64,000 bases of DNA from Terriglobia bacterium (lineage in GTDB: Bacteria > Acidobacteriota > Thermoanaerobaculia > Thermoanaerobaculales > Thermoanaerobaculaceae), in contig JAIQFQ010000003.1 in assembly GCA_020073245.1 (NCBI GenBank), positions 225,684-289,683 of the forward strand, read 5' to 3'. The translations under genes were made by a program, and so were the position numbers. The stretch's first letter is position 1. Every line of letters starts with the position of its first letter. The notes under the pieces were generated by a model. It was not told where the DNA came from and made no database searches. It saw only the letters and a program-made list of their open reading frames with translations. This document shows positions 16,479 to 26,400 of this stretch, one piece after another.

Positions 16479-19402
16479 AACGGGATTCGCAGCGACCCCA
16501 TGAACTCGTCGGACCGTCTTCCTCCGGGGAGAAACGCCTTTGCGTACCCGAGAGACAGGGTGAACTGGTGCAGCGAGAGGCCGACCAGGCGGATGTCGAG
16601 CTGAGCGCCGGCGGTGCCGATGTTCTGGCGGAACTCCGACTTGTCCGGATTGGTCACGATTCCGCCCGTGATGAGCGCGAGGCTGGCCCAGTTGGCGAAG
16701 AGAGACGGCGTGCCCAGGTGCGTGAAGACGACCGGTGGGAGGTTGAGCTCGAGCAGCGCCTTGGCGTAGGTGTGGGCGGTGATCTCGTCGATCTTGACGC
16801 CCGGGAAGCTCGCCGGTTCCTGGTACCGCCGGTACGGCTTGTCGTCCACCCAGTTGTTGCCAAACCCTCCGAAGTAGAAGTTGCCGTACGGCTGGCTGCG
16901 GTCGCCGGAGGCCACCCCGGCTGACGTGCGGAGCCACACCGAGCCGTGGGAGACCGGCAGCGGAACCCCGAGGTTCAGGTCGAGCCGCAGCGTCGGGAAA
17001 TGCTGGGTGAGGGCGTAGTTGTCGCTGAGCGTGGCTCGCCAGGAGACGCCCTTCTCCGGCTCGACGGCTCCGAGGGAGCTCCGCTCGTTCTTGTACCCGA
17101 TGCTCACGTTCGCCGCGCCCAGGCTGGTGGCGGTGACCGAGACGTTCTGATACCCAGGGAGGATCTCGAGGTCGCCATAGCCGGTCACATCGAACGTCCA
17201 GTCCAGCGTGCGGTTCGGCTGGTCGAAGATGAGAAAGCTCTGGTAGGCCACGCCTACCGAGTATCCTTTGTAGCTCCTCTTGGTCGGGCCGAAAAGATCG
17301 TAGAAGTCCGCGTAGTTGTATGCCCCTGTGACCGTCCAGCCGAGATACGAGTACTTGCCTCTGAAATGCAGCCTCTCGTTGCTGGGCAGGGTGTTGCTCG
17401 GGGAGTAGGAGGCGGTCATGGCGAGCCTGTTGTAGCCGATCGAGTCCGCCAGGTTGAGGCGGAAGCCGACGCCTGGGTAGCTTTTGTAACCCTCGAGGAC
17501 GGGAAAGAACGAGCGCTCTCGCATGGTCGCGAAGGCGCTGTACGCGCCCTCCTTCGTCGTGATCGCGTCGAGGTCCACCGCCGAGGGCGGCGGCAGTTTC
17601 CATTCCTTCAGGAACGGGTAGGTCTCGACGAGCCGTTGTCCCAGGAACGAGATCGCGTTGACCTTCTCCACCGGCTGCGGCGAGATGATCACCGGAAGGA
17701 AACCTTTGCCCGTGTATCGGAAGGCGAACACGTCCCCGTTGGCGAGCGGGACGGGCCGGAAGTAGCCCGTGTCAGCGTTGGTGACCACCCGGACGTCCTT
17801 GGTCGCAAGGTCGACACGGTAGACGTTGGAGACGCCGGAGTAATAGGAGGACCCGAACAGCTGGCTTCCGTCCGGAGAGAAGACGAAGTTGGCAGGGGAT
17901 GAGTTCTCGAAGTCGGATAGCACCACGTAGCTGGCGTCGCCCGCGAGGAGCGAGGCCGTGTCAAAGACCGCCAGGGACTGGTTCCCGCTCGGTTTCGTGA
18001 GCGCCCCGGTCAGTTTCTTCCCGTCGGGCGAGATGTCGATGTCGTAGAGATCGGTGCCGTAGTCGAATGAGTGAACCTGCTTCCACTCGACGTATGGGCG
18101 CGGGATCCGCACCAGCGTCGAGATGCCGTTGAACGTCCGCACGCCCCAGAGAGAGCTGTCCGCCGGATTGAATGCAAGATCTCCAACCCGGCCGGCCTTG
18201 ATGTACGTCCGCGACCGTCCAGTGTCCACGTTGACGCCGCGAAGGTCGCGCCAGTCGTTGTTGTTGGTCGTGTAGAAGAGCGTGCGACTCTCCGGTTCGT
18301 AGGCAATTGACGTGACGCTGAGGAGAGCCGGTCCCTTCACCTCGCACAGCTTCCTCATCGCACCGGTCTTCAGATTGAACGAGGCGAGGTGCGAGACCTG
18401 CCCCGGGTAGTGGACGCCGAAATAGGCCGTGTCGGAACTGCGGTCGATCACCGCGCGCGAAACCGAGCCGAGAGCATTCTCGGTGAGCTTGCGATAAGCC
18501 GTGATTGGACTCTGGCGGAGGCGGTCGAGGTTGGCCTGTTGAAACGAACGCTCCCAGGTGATCCACCGCGACCATACGGCCGACAGTGGGTCGCCGAACA
18601 CGGCCTTGAACTGCGCGCCGTAGCCCGGCTTGCTGTCCTCACTCCGCTCGACCCATCGGATCACCTTCTGGGGGCCGTAGGTGAGAGCGACGTAGCTCAT
18701 GAACCTCGTGCCGTAGAGGTAGGCGTTGACGCCGACCTGGAAATCCTGCTTGGTGGCGGCCGACGCGAGCCCCACGCTGTCGTAGATCTCAGCGCCGTCC
18801 TCCACCTTGGTCCGGAAAACCATCTCGTCGTACGCCCCCAGCGCTCGCCCGAAGCCCCCGGTCCTCCAGGTCTCCATGAAGACGGCGGCCCCCTCGTGGT
18901 ACCAGCGCGGTGCGTAGGCGCGGGGTGATGTCCAATAGGAGTAGACGATCGAAAAAGGGTCTTCGGAGGTCGGGTAGACCTTGCCCCCGAAGAGCTTGCG
19001 GTATGTGCGGTCCCTGCCGGCAGCCTTGTCGGAGGCCAGGACGTGGATCAGTTCGTGGTTCGCCATGCCGTTCATGCGCTCGCTGCCGGGTGCAAGCTCG
19101 AAAACGTACGGGAACGGCGCGATCGTAATCAGGATCTGGTTGGTCGGTACGGCGTGAGCGCCCGCGTTGCCGGTGTCCCCGAAGTCATTGAGGAAGAGCA
19201 CGACCGGCTCCGACGGCGTCCAGTCGAACAGCTTCCGGTCAGACTGCATGGCATTCTCGAAGCAGCGCGCGACATGGGGCGCCAGGTACTCCTCGCCAGG
19301 GAGGTAGATGATGTTGAAGTCTTTCGTGTCGAGGTATTTCAGCTGTGCGGAGGACGTCGCCGCGATCGCCAGCACCAGGACCGCACTCAAGCGGGTCTTC
19401 AT
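16469..19402 (-). CDS. predicted surface metalloprotease with beta-propeller and barrel-like C terminus
   Basis: This 977-residue protein begins with a signal peptide (residues 1-19). Residues about 25-300 contain a zinc-peptidase motif NHELIHVL (His116, Glu117, His120) and a downstream WYHEGAAVFME whose Glu170 is a likely third ligand, as in gluzincin-type peptidases. Residues about 320-600 carry TolB/WD40-like strands (DIDISPDGKKL, NFVFSPDGSQL), suggesting a propeller. From about 640 the sequence is an alternation of aromatic and polar strands ending in IPFYD, resembling an outer-membrane barrel. No single named family was recognised. It is probably anchored in the outer membrane, presenting a protease domain, which is inference. 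Confidence 0.7.
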   Translation of the reverse strand: MKTRLSAVLVLAIAATSSAQLKYLDTKDFNIIYLPGEEYLAPHVARCFENAMQSDRKLFDWTPSEPVVLFLNDFGDTGNAGAHAVPTNQILITIAPFPYVFELAPGSERMNGMANHELIHVLASDKAAGRDRTYRKLFGGKVYPTSEDPFSIVYSYWTSPRAYAPRWYHEGAAVFMETWRTGGFGRALGAYDEMVFRTKVEDGAEIYDSVGLASAATKQDFQVGVNAYLYGTRFMSYVALTYGPQKVIRWVERSEDSKPGYGAQFKAVFGDPLSAVWSRWITWERSFQQANLDRLRQSPITAYRKLTENALGSVSRAVIDRSSDTAYFGVHYPGQVSHLASFNLKTGAMRKLCEVKGPALLSVTSIAYEPESRTLFYTTNNNDWRDLRGVNVDTGRSRTYIKAGRVGDLAFNPADSSLWGVRTFNGISTLVRIPRPYVEWKQVHSFDYGTDLYDIDISPDGKKLTGALTKPSGNQSLAVFDTASLLAGDASYVVLSDFENSSPANFVFSPDGSQLFGSSYYSGVSNVYRVDLATKDVRVVTNADTGYFRPVPLANGDVFAFRYTGKGFLPVIISPQPVEKVNAISFLGQRLVETYPFLKEWKLPPPSAVDLDAITTKEGAYSAFATMRERSFFPVLEGYKSYPGVGFRLNLADSIGYNRLAMTASYSPSNTLPSNERLHFRGKYSYLGWTVTGAYNYADFYDLFGPTKRSYKGYSVGVAYQSFLIFDQPNRTLDWTFDVTGYGDLEILPGYQNVSVTATSLGAANVSIGYKNERSSLGAVEPEKGVSWRATLSDNYALTQHFPTLRLDLNLGVPLPVSHGSVWLRTSAGVASGDRSQPYGNFYFGGFGNNWVDDKPYRRYQEPASFPGVKIDEITAHTYAKALLELNLPPVVFTHLGTPSLFANWASLALITGGIVTNPDKSEFRQNIGTAGAQLDIRLVGLSLHQFTLSLGYAKAFLPGGRRSDEFMGSLRIPFYD

Positions 19403-19433
19403 GATGTCGTAGCACCTCGTGGTTGCTATCGAG

Positions 19434-19439
19434 ATTCTA
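19434..19439 (-). promoter_or_regulatory. putative -10 box of the surface protease gene
   Basis: TAGAAT on the minus strand, 31 nt before the ATG, fits a short leader with a weak ribosome site (CGAGGTG). Confidence 0.4.
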
Positions 19440-19503
19440 CCCTAGCCAGCCGATGTCGCGCCACGGGTTGGGCAGGAGCGGATTCCTCGCTATGGCAAAC
19501 AAG

Positions 19504-19542
19504 TGGCCCGGGGTCGAGTGCAATGATTCCGGCCCCGGGCCA
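19504..19542 (-). terminator. 10-bp stem hairpin after the nonapeptide-repeat gene
   Basis: TGGCCCGGGG (19504-19513) pairs perfectly with CCCCGGGCCA (19533-19542) across a 19-nt loop. On the minus strand it lies 22 nt after the stop of the repeat gene and is followed by CTTGTTT, a short T-rich run. It would insulate that gene from the downstream protease gene. Confidence 0.55.
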
Positions 19543-19564
19543 TCAGGATCACATCTCGCTCGGG

Positions 19565-20908
19565 TTACTTATGTGCGGGTAACTCACGGTTGAATGCGTT
19601 CGCTGTAAGGGCTTGACGAAACGCCTGGCTCGCCAACGCCTGTTGCAGGGCGCCACCCCTGCAGGCTACCTGGAACGCGTTGTTTTGGAGCACCTTCTGG
19701 AAGGCGTCGTTCTGGAGCACCTTCTGGAACGCGTCGTTCTGGAGGACCTTCTGGAACGCATCGTTCTGGAGCGCCTTCTGGAACGCGGCGTTCTGGAGCA
19801 CCTTCTGGAAGGCGTCGTTCTGGAGCACCTTCTGGAAGGCATCGTTCTGGAGCACCTTCTGGAACGCATCGTTCTGGAGGGCCTTCTGGAAGGCATCGTT
19901 CTGGAGGACCTTCTGGAACGAATCGTTCTGGAGGGCCTTCTGGAAGGCATCGTTCTGAAGGACTTTCTGGAAGGCGTCGTTCTGGAGGACCTTCAGGAAC
20001 GCGGCGTTCTGGAGCACCTTCTGGAAGGCGTCGTTCTGGAGGACTTTCTGGAAGGCGTCGTTCTGGACGACCTTCTGGAACTCCGCGTTTTGAAGCACCT
20101 TCTGGAACTCGGCGTTCTGGAGGACTTTCTGGAAGGCGTCGTTCTGGAGGGCCTTCTGGAAGGCATCGTTCTGGAGCGCCTTCTGGACCTCGGCGTTCTG
20201 GAGCGCCTTCTGGAAGTCGGCGTTCTGCATGACCTTCTGGAAGGCATCGTTCTGGAGCGCCTTCTGGAAAGCGGCGTTCTGGAGGACCTTCTGGAAGGCA
20301 TCGTTCTGGAGGACCTTCTGGAAGGCGTCGTTCTGGAGGACCTTCTGGAAGGCATCGTTCTGGAGGAGCTTCTGGAAGGCGTCGTTCTGGAGGGCCTTCT
20401 GGAAGGCATCGTTCTGGAGGACCTTTTGGAAGGCGTCGTTCTGGAGGAGCTTCTGGAAGGCGTCGTTCTGGAGGAGCTTCTGGAAGGCGTCGTTCTGGAG
20501 CACCTTCTGGAAGGCATCGTTCCGGAGGACCTTCTGGAAGGCATCGTTCTGGAGCACCTTCTGGAACTCGGCGTTGAGCACAACCTGCTGGAAGCTCTTG
20601 TTGAGGAGCGCCTGACCGAACGCGGCATTCGCGAGTGCCTTCTGGAAGTCACTGCTGTTGATGAGCTTCTGGATCTGGTCGTTCTGGAGCAGTGCCTGGA
20701 CCTCGGGGTGGTTCAGGATCACGTCCTTGTCCGTCATCTGCTCCGCCCGGTACCTCTCCGCCTTCTGGACTCCCCCGATGGTGCCGGCGACGTTGGTGCC
20801 GACCGGGCGCGGGTAGAAGAGCCCGATGACCGCCACCAAGGCGATCACCGCCAGAGCACCCGCGATCACCCAAAGCGTTTTTTGCAACTTCGACGTGTCT
20901 TCGTTCAT
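19565..20908 (-). CDS. membrane-anchored protein of 42 tandem nine-residue repeats
   Basis: This 447-residue protein has a short cytoplasmic start, one transmembrane helix (about residues 12-31), a 30-residue spacer, and then 42 consecutive nine-residue units filling residues 66-443; only PAHK follows. The consensus unit is QNDAFQKVL, with position 8 varying among V, L and A. Of the 32 central units, 22 match QNDAFQK[VAL]L exactly; the six at the start and four at the end are degenerate but keep the period, the hydrophobic residue at position 5 and usually Leu at 9. The start has GGGAGG eight nt upstream. I recognise no named family. The repeats probably form short helices separated by Asn-capped turns, projecting into the periplasm. 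A gene artefact is unlikely, given signal anchor, ribosome site and terminator. Confidence 0.8.
   Translation of the reverse strand: MNEDTSKLQKTLWVIAGALAVIALVAVIGLFYPRPVGTNVAGTIGGVQKAERYRAEQMTDKDVILNHPEVQALLQNDQIQKLINSSDFQKALANAAFGQALLNKSFQQVVLNAEFQKVLQNDAFQKVLRNDAFQKVLQNDAFQKLLQNDAFQKLLQNDAFQKVLQNDAFQKALQNDAFQKLLQNDAFQKVLQNDAFQKVLQNDAFQKVLQNAAFQKALQNDAFQKVMQNADFQKALQNAEVQKALQNDAFQKALQNDAFQKVLQNAEFQKVLQNAEFQKVVQNDAFQKVLQNDAFQKVLQNAAFLKVLQNDAFQKVLQNDAFQKALQNDSFQKVLQNDAFQKALQNDAFQKVLQNDAFQKVLQNDAFQKVLQNAAFQKALQNDAFQKVLQNDAFQKVLQNDAFQKVLQNNAFQVACRGGALQQALASQAFRQALTANAFNRELPAHK
19580..20713 (-). repeat. 42 x 27-bp coding tandem repeat
   Basis: A 27-bp period runs without a single indel through 1134 bp. 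The central 32 units (19688-20551) are nearly identical, with variation mostly at third positions and at codon 8 (V/L/A); flanking units are diverged. Because the unit is a multiple of three and lacks stops in other frames, both strands and several frames are open throughout, which produces long spurious reading frames. Confidence 0.95.
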
Positions 20909-21268
20909 TGCATCCTCCCTTTCTTGATGTCCACGGCTGCTGACGCGCCTCGCGCGCTCCGAACGGAGGAGCGCCGCGTCGGGTTGTCGATTGAACCCGA
21001 GGCGAAGGTGCCCCGGGGGCCGAGGAGCGTGTGCGCGGAGCCCGGCATCCCGCGCCCGCGGATATCGTGAAAGTGACCCTTGAACCTCGGCCTCTGCGAT
21101 GGTGCGACAGGTTTCATGGCAAGTCCTCTGTCCATCAGGGTGGACCCGGCCGCCTCGAAAGTCCTGGGCATTCCCCGGTGGCAGCCCGGTCTTTTCCCTG
21201 TCTTTTCCCGTGGACCGCCCAGGGGCCTGATCCCAGGCACGTCGAGAATCTCTGAGCAGTGAACGAGT
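20909..21268. other. divergent intergenic region
   Basis: About 395 bp separate the nonapeptide-repeat gene (minus) from the CadC-type regulator gene (plus). Next to the repeat gene is its Shine-Dalgarno; next to the regulator gene is an extended -10 promoter (annotated separately). No convincing gene or RNA was seen between; the reading frames that cross it have no ribosome sites or recognisable content. The region could hold operators for the regulator. Confidence 0.5.
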
Positions 21269-21277
21269 TGCTATAAT
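21269..21277 (+). promoter_or_regulatory. extended -10 promoter of the CadC-type regulator gene
   Basis: TGCTATAAT is a perfect extended -10 element (TGnTATAAT), the strongest promoter match in the window. The ATG follows 26 nt after it; no clear -35 is needed for this class. Confidence 0.65.
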
Positions 21278-21303
21278 TCGGTGACAGTACGGACTGCCAA
21301 GGC

Positions 21304-23442
21304 ATGCCCTCAGTAGAGGACTTTCGACTCGGTGCTTGGCTGGTGCAGCCGAGCCTGAACCGGGTGTCGCACGGCCCTGAGTCGGCGGCGCTGCAGCCGC
21401 GCTTCATGGACCTCCTCGTGTACCTCGCGCAGCACGCCGGCAAGGTCGTTTCGAAGGACGAGATCCTCGACGCGGTGTGGGGGAAGGAGTTCGTCTCCGA
21501 GGGCACCCTCACGCACGCCGTTGCGGTGATCCGCCAGGCTCTCGGCGACGACGTGCGAAGCCCCGCCTACATCGAGACGATCCCCACCCGTGGCTATCGC
21601 CTGGTGGCACAGGTTTCGCAGCTCGCAGGCTCGGAGGCGGTGCCGGGGACAGGTATTGCGCCGACCCGCGGGAGGCGCACGCGTTTCGGGCTGGCGATGC
21701 TGCTGGCCGGAGTCCTCGTGATCCTCGGCGTGGTGGCATGGCTGGTGCTCCGGTGGCCTCAGGGGCCGTACCTCGGGCCTGAGGGCAGGGGGGGGCTAAG
21801 GATCGTCGTGATGCCGTTCCAGAACCTCGGGCCGGCTGCGAGCGAGTACATGGCGCTGGGCATCACCGATGACATCACGACCAGGCTCGCCTCCATCCAC
21901 GGCGTCGTGGTCAGCTCGCGCACGAGCGCCGCCTACTGCGCCAAGGCGGGACGGTCGGCACGCCAGATCGCGGACGAGTTGGGGGTCGGCCTCATCCTGG
22001 AGGGCTCGGTGCGGTGGGAGACCGATCAGTCGAGTGGGGAGTCGCTTCGGGTGAACGCCCAACTGATCCGTGCGAAAGACGACACGCTCCTGTGGGGCCA
22101 GAGCTATCGGACCGACATCTCGAGCGTGGTCGAGGTCGGCGCAGTGATCGCACGGGAAGCGATCCAGGAGCTCGGTGTCCCCGTCCGCGGGGCCGAGCAG
22201 AGCCGACTGGCAGCGAGGCCCACCGAGAACCCGGACGCGTACCAGGCGTTTCTCTGCGGGATGCGCTACCACGACCTCGACGGCCGGGAGCAGATGGGGC
22301 TCGCGGTTTCGATGTTCGACCGTGCCGTCAAGCTCGACCCGGCGTTCGGCCTCGCGTACGCGGAGCTGGCGGTCACGCATTCCCGCATCTACCACAGCGG
22401 CATCGACACGAGCCCGGTTCGCCTCGCGAAAGCGGAGCAGGCGGCACGGCGGGCGCTCGAGCTCAGCCCCGAGCTCCCCGAAGCGCATTTGGCGCTCGGA
22501 GCGATCCAGCACCTGGGGCATCGCGACTTTGCCAGGGCCCTCGAGGACTACAAGATCGCGGCGCGCTCGCTCCCCAACGACAGCGAGCTGTTCGCACTCA
22601 TCGCCGACGTCCATCGCCGGCAGGGGAGGTGGACGGAGGCGCGCCGGGAGATCGAACGGGTGGTCGATCTCGACCCGAGCAACACCATCGCGTTGCTGGC
22701 CCTGGGTGACACGCTGGGCTGCATGCGCGCCTACGCCGAAGCCGACCGGGCCTTCCAACGGGCGAGCAACGTCTCGCCCGACAGGAACGACCCGTACCTC
22801 CGCCGGTTCTGGAACTATCTCCAGTGGGAGGGCAGCGTCGACCGCGCAGAACGCGTGCTGAGCGAGGTGCCGCTTCCGGACGACTCCGACGCGATCGTTT
22901 GCCATTCGTACCTCAAGTACTTGCGGCGAGACTTCAAGGGAGCCGTCGAGGCTCTGTCGAGGACGAGCGCGGACGCGCAGCTGAGGCCGTTCCTGGTCGG
23001 TTCGAGAGAGCTCCTCGAGTGTCTGTACCTCGATGCCGCCGGCGACCGTCCCGGCGCCACGCAGGCGTGCACCGGCGTGCTTGCCGGACTCGAACACGAC
23101 GGTGTTGCCAGGCCGGACGAGCCTTGGGTCCAGCTGGCCGCCGCGCGTGCCAGCGCAGCCGTCGGGCGCAAGGAGGAAGCGATCCGCTTGGCGCAGCGTG
23201 CGGTCACACTGCTATCGATATCGAGTGATGCATACGACGGCCCGAACTGCATGACCCAGCAAGCTGAGGTGCTGGCGCGAACCGGTGAGGTCGAACGCGC
23301 GGCCGCCGTGCTCGAGCAGCTCCTCTCGATCCCGAGCATGGTGTCCCCGGCGTGGCTGCGACTCGACCCCGCGTGGGACCCGCTGCGCGGCCATGGCCGT
23401 TTCCAGGCCCTGGTTGGGGCACAGCAGCCGCCACCCCGATGA
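21304..23442 (+). CDS. CadC/OmpR-type wHTH regulator with membrane helix and TPR domain
   Basis: This 712-residue protein has a winged-helix DNA-binding domain of the OmpR/CadC class at residues 1-100 (ALQPRFMDLLVYLAQHAG, then IETIPTRGYRLVA). A transmembrane helix follows (about 127-148), then a TolB-like/adenylate-cyclase-associated domain at about 160-290 (VMPFQNLGPAASEYMALGITDDI, split here by its own variability), and TPRs to the end. This one-component membrane regulator layout is common in Acidobacteriota. It faces the Cus-type efflux operon tail to tail, with only seven bases between, and the repeat gene head to head. A link to either is possible but unproven. Confidence 0.88.
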   Translation: MPSVEDFRLGAWLVQPSLNRVSHGPESAALQPRFMDLLVYLAQHAGKVVSKDEILDAVWGKEFVSEGTLTHAVAVIRQALGDDVRSPAYIETIPTRGYRLVAQVSQLAGSEAVPGTGIAPTRGRRTRFGLAMLLAGVLVILGVVAWLVLRWPQGPYLGPEGRGGLRIVVMPFQNLGPAASEYMALGITDDITTRLASIHGVVVSSRTSAAYCAKAGRSARQIADELGVGLILEGSVRWETDQSSGESLRVNAQLIRAKDDTLLWGQSYRTDISSVVEVGAVIAREAIQELGVPVRGAEQSRLAARPTENPDAYQAFLCGMRYHDLDGREQMGLAVSMFDRAVKLDPAFGLAYAELAVTHSRIYHSGIDTSPVRLAKAEQAARRALELSPELPEAHLALGAIQHLGHRDFARALEDYKIAARSLPNDSELFALIADVHRRQGRWTEARREIERVVDLDPSNTIALLALGDTLGCMRAYAEADRAFQRASNVSPDRNDPYLRRFWNYLQWEGSVDRAERVLSEVPLPDDSDAIVCHSYLKYLRRDFKGAVEALSRTSADAQLRPFLVGSRELLECLYLDAAGDRPGATQACTGVLAGLEHDGVARPDEPWVQLAAARASAAVGRKEEAIRLAQRAVTLLSISSDAYDGPNCMTQQAEVLARTGEVERAAAVLEQLLSIPSMVSPAWLRLDPAWDPLRGHGRFQALVGAQQPPPR

Positions 23443-23449
23443 GCCCGCC

Positions 23450-26400
23450 TCATTGAGGGGCCGCCACGCCCCGTACGGCCCTGGCCTTCCAGAGCTTGTA
23501 GATCGGCGGGTAGACCAGCAACTCGAGGACAAACGACGTCACGAGACCGCCGATCATCGGGGCCGCGATCCGCTTCATCACGTCGGCGCCGGCCGATGTT
23601 GACCACATGATCGGCAGGAGGCCCATGAACGCCGCGGTCACCGTCATCATCTTCGGCCTCACCCGCTTGACGGCACCATGCACGATCGCCTCGTTGAGGT
23701 CGGTCTCACTCTTCAGCAGGCCGCGGGACCTGTACTGTTCGTACGAGAGGTCGAGGAACAGGAGCATGAAGACTCCCGTCTCGGCATCCAGCCCGAGAAG
23801 AGCGATCATTCCCACCCACGCCGCGATGGACACGTTGTAGTGGAGGAAGTGGAAGAGCCAGATGGCGCCGATGGCCGAAAACGGGACGGCCAGCATAACC
23901 ACCGACGCCTTGAAAGCGGACTTCGTGTTTGCGAACAGGAGCACGAATATGAGGGCGAGCGTGATGGGCACCACGACCTTGAGGCGCTCCCGGACGCGCA
24001 TCATGTTCTCGTACTGGCCGCTCCACTGGAGGACGTAGCCGGGTTGGAGCGGGACCTTATCACGGACGATCCTCTTGGCCTCCTCCACATAGCCGCCGAT
24101 GTCTCGGCCCGTGATGTCGACGTAGACGTAACCGGCGAGGAAGCCATTCTCGTCGCGGAGCATGGCCGGGCCCTGCACCAGCTCGATGTCGGCGAGCTGG
24201 GCGAGAGGAATCTGTGCGCCCGACGCCGTCGGGACCAGCACGCGCTGCAGGCGGTTGACGTCGTCGCGCAGCTCCCTCGGGTAGCGGACGTTGACCGGGT
24301 AGCGCTCGCGCCCTTCGATAGTGGTGGTGACGTTCTCGCCGCCGATCGCCGTCATGATGACCGTCTGCACTTGGTCTATGGTCAGGCCATAGCGGGCGAG
24401 CTGGTCGCGACGGGGCGTGAAGTCGAGGAAGTAGCCGCCCGTGACGCGCTCGGCGTACACGCTGCGCGTGCCGGGGATCTCGCGCATGATGCCCTCGAGC
24501 TGTTCCCCGAGGCGCTGGATCTCCGTCAGGTTGGCCCCGAACACCTTGATCCCGATCGGTGTACGGATGCCGGTTGTGAGCATGTCGGTGCGGGCCTTGA
24601 TCGGCATCGTCCACGCGTTGTTGACGCCCGGGATCTGCAGCGCTGCGTGCATCTTGTCCACCAGCTCTTCCCACGAGATGCGATCGGGCCAGATGGGTCG
24701 CAGCAACGGCTTGAGCCATTGCGGCGCCGACGACGAGTACCAGCGCTGCTTCGCCTCCCACTGTTCCTGAGGCTTGAGCACGACCGTCGTCTCCATCATC
24801 GAGAACGGCGCCGGATCGGTGGATGTCTCGGCGCGGCCAGCTTTTCCGAACACTCGTTCCACCTCGGGGAACGACCCCAGCACGCGGTCCTGCGTCTCGA
24901 GCAACTCCTTCGCCTGCTGCACCGAGATGCCGGGCAGGATCGTCGAGGGCATGTAGAGAATCGTCCCCTCGTTGAGCGGAGGCATGAACTCCTTCCCCAG
25001 CTTGAAGTAGAACGGCAGGCTCACCGCCACAAGGCCTACGGCCGTGGCGATGACCGCCCTGGGGTAGCGGAGCACGAAGCGGCACGCCGGCTCGTAGACG
25101 CGGAAAAGGTTGTGGCTGATCGGGTGCTTTTCCTCCGAGTAGTAGGTCCCCACCAGCGCCTTCGTGGCGAGCCACGCCAGAGGCCGCGGCTTGAAAGTGA
25201 AGGGGTCCATGCGGGTGAAGAGCATGCGCAGGGCCGGATCGAGCGTGATGGCGAGGAGGGATGCGATTGCCATGGCCAGGTTCTTGGAGTAGGCGAGCGG
25301 CTTGAACAGGCGCCCCTCCTGATCGACGAGCGCAAAGACGGGAAGGAACGCCACGGCGATCACCAGGAGCGAGAAGAAAACCGAAGGGCCAACTTCCTTC
25401 AGCGCCTCGAGGCGGACGGCGTGGAAGTCCCCTTTGCGACCCTCCGCCTGCCAGTGGTAAAGCTTGTTGTAGGCGTTCTCCACCTCGACAATAGCGCCAT
25501 CGACGAGGACCCCGATGGAGATGGCGACGCCGGCCAGAGACATGATGTTGACCGTGACCCCCATGTAGTAGAGCGGGATGAAGGCGAGCAGGACGGCGAC
25601 GGGGATCGTGAAGATGGGCACGAGGCTCGACGGGATGTGCCAGAGGAAGATCAGGATCACGATCGAGACGATGATCATCTCGACGGTGAGCTCGTGCTTG
25701 AGCGTGTCGATGGCACGCTCGATGAGGCTGGAGCGGTCGTAGGTGGTGAGGATCTCGACGCCCTTGGGGAGAGACGGCTGGATCTCCTTGAGCTTCTCCT
25801 TGACCACGTTGATCACGTTGAGGGCGTTCTCGCCTTGCCGCATGACCACAATGCCGCCCACGTGGTCGCCGAGGCCGTCCAGGTCCGCGATTCCGCGGCG
25901 GATCTCAGGACCCACCTCGACCCGGGCGATGTCCTTCAGGAGGACCGGCACTCCGCCCTGTCCGACCTTCACCACGATCTGCTGGAAGCTGTCCACTGAG
26001 CGAGCGTACCCGTGCGCCCGGACCATGTACTCACGGCCCGAGAACTCGAGCAGGCGCCCTCCCACTTCGTTGTTCGAGCCTCGGATGGCTGCCACCACCT
26101 CGTCCAGCGGGAGCCTGTAGGCAGCGAGCCGATTGGGGTCGACCGTGATCTGATACTGTTTGACGAATCCGCCGATGGAGGCGACCTCGGCGACCCCGGG
26201 CAACGACTGTATGGCGTAGCGCAGCGTCCAGTCCTGGTACGAACGCAGCTCGTCGAGCGAGTGTGTGCCCGACCTGTCGACCAGCGCGTACTGAAACACC
26301 CACCCGACGCCGGTCGCGTCCGGTCCCAGCTCTGTCCGCACTCCCTGGGGCAGGCGCTGCTGGATCTTGGAGAGGTACTCGAGCACTCTCGACCTTGCCC

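Noticed and set aside
19688..20551. CRISPR-like regular repeat
   Set aside because: Units are directly adjacent with no spacers and stay in one coding frame; there are no cas genes.
19613..21070. 485-residue open frame opposite the nonapeptide-repeat gene
   Set aside because: It reads the complementary strand of the 27-bp repeat (VVLEHLLEG repeats). The minus-strand frame has the signal anchor, ribosome site and terminator, so it is the real gene.
23678..25999. 773-residue open frame on the plus strand opposite cusA
   Set aside because: Composition (His/Asp/Glu/Arg-rich, no hydrophobic core) is typical of the antisense shadow of a GC-rich gene, and cusA is certain.
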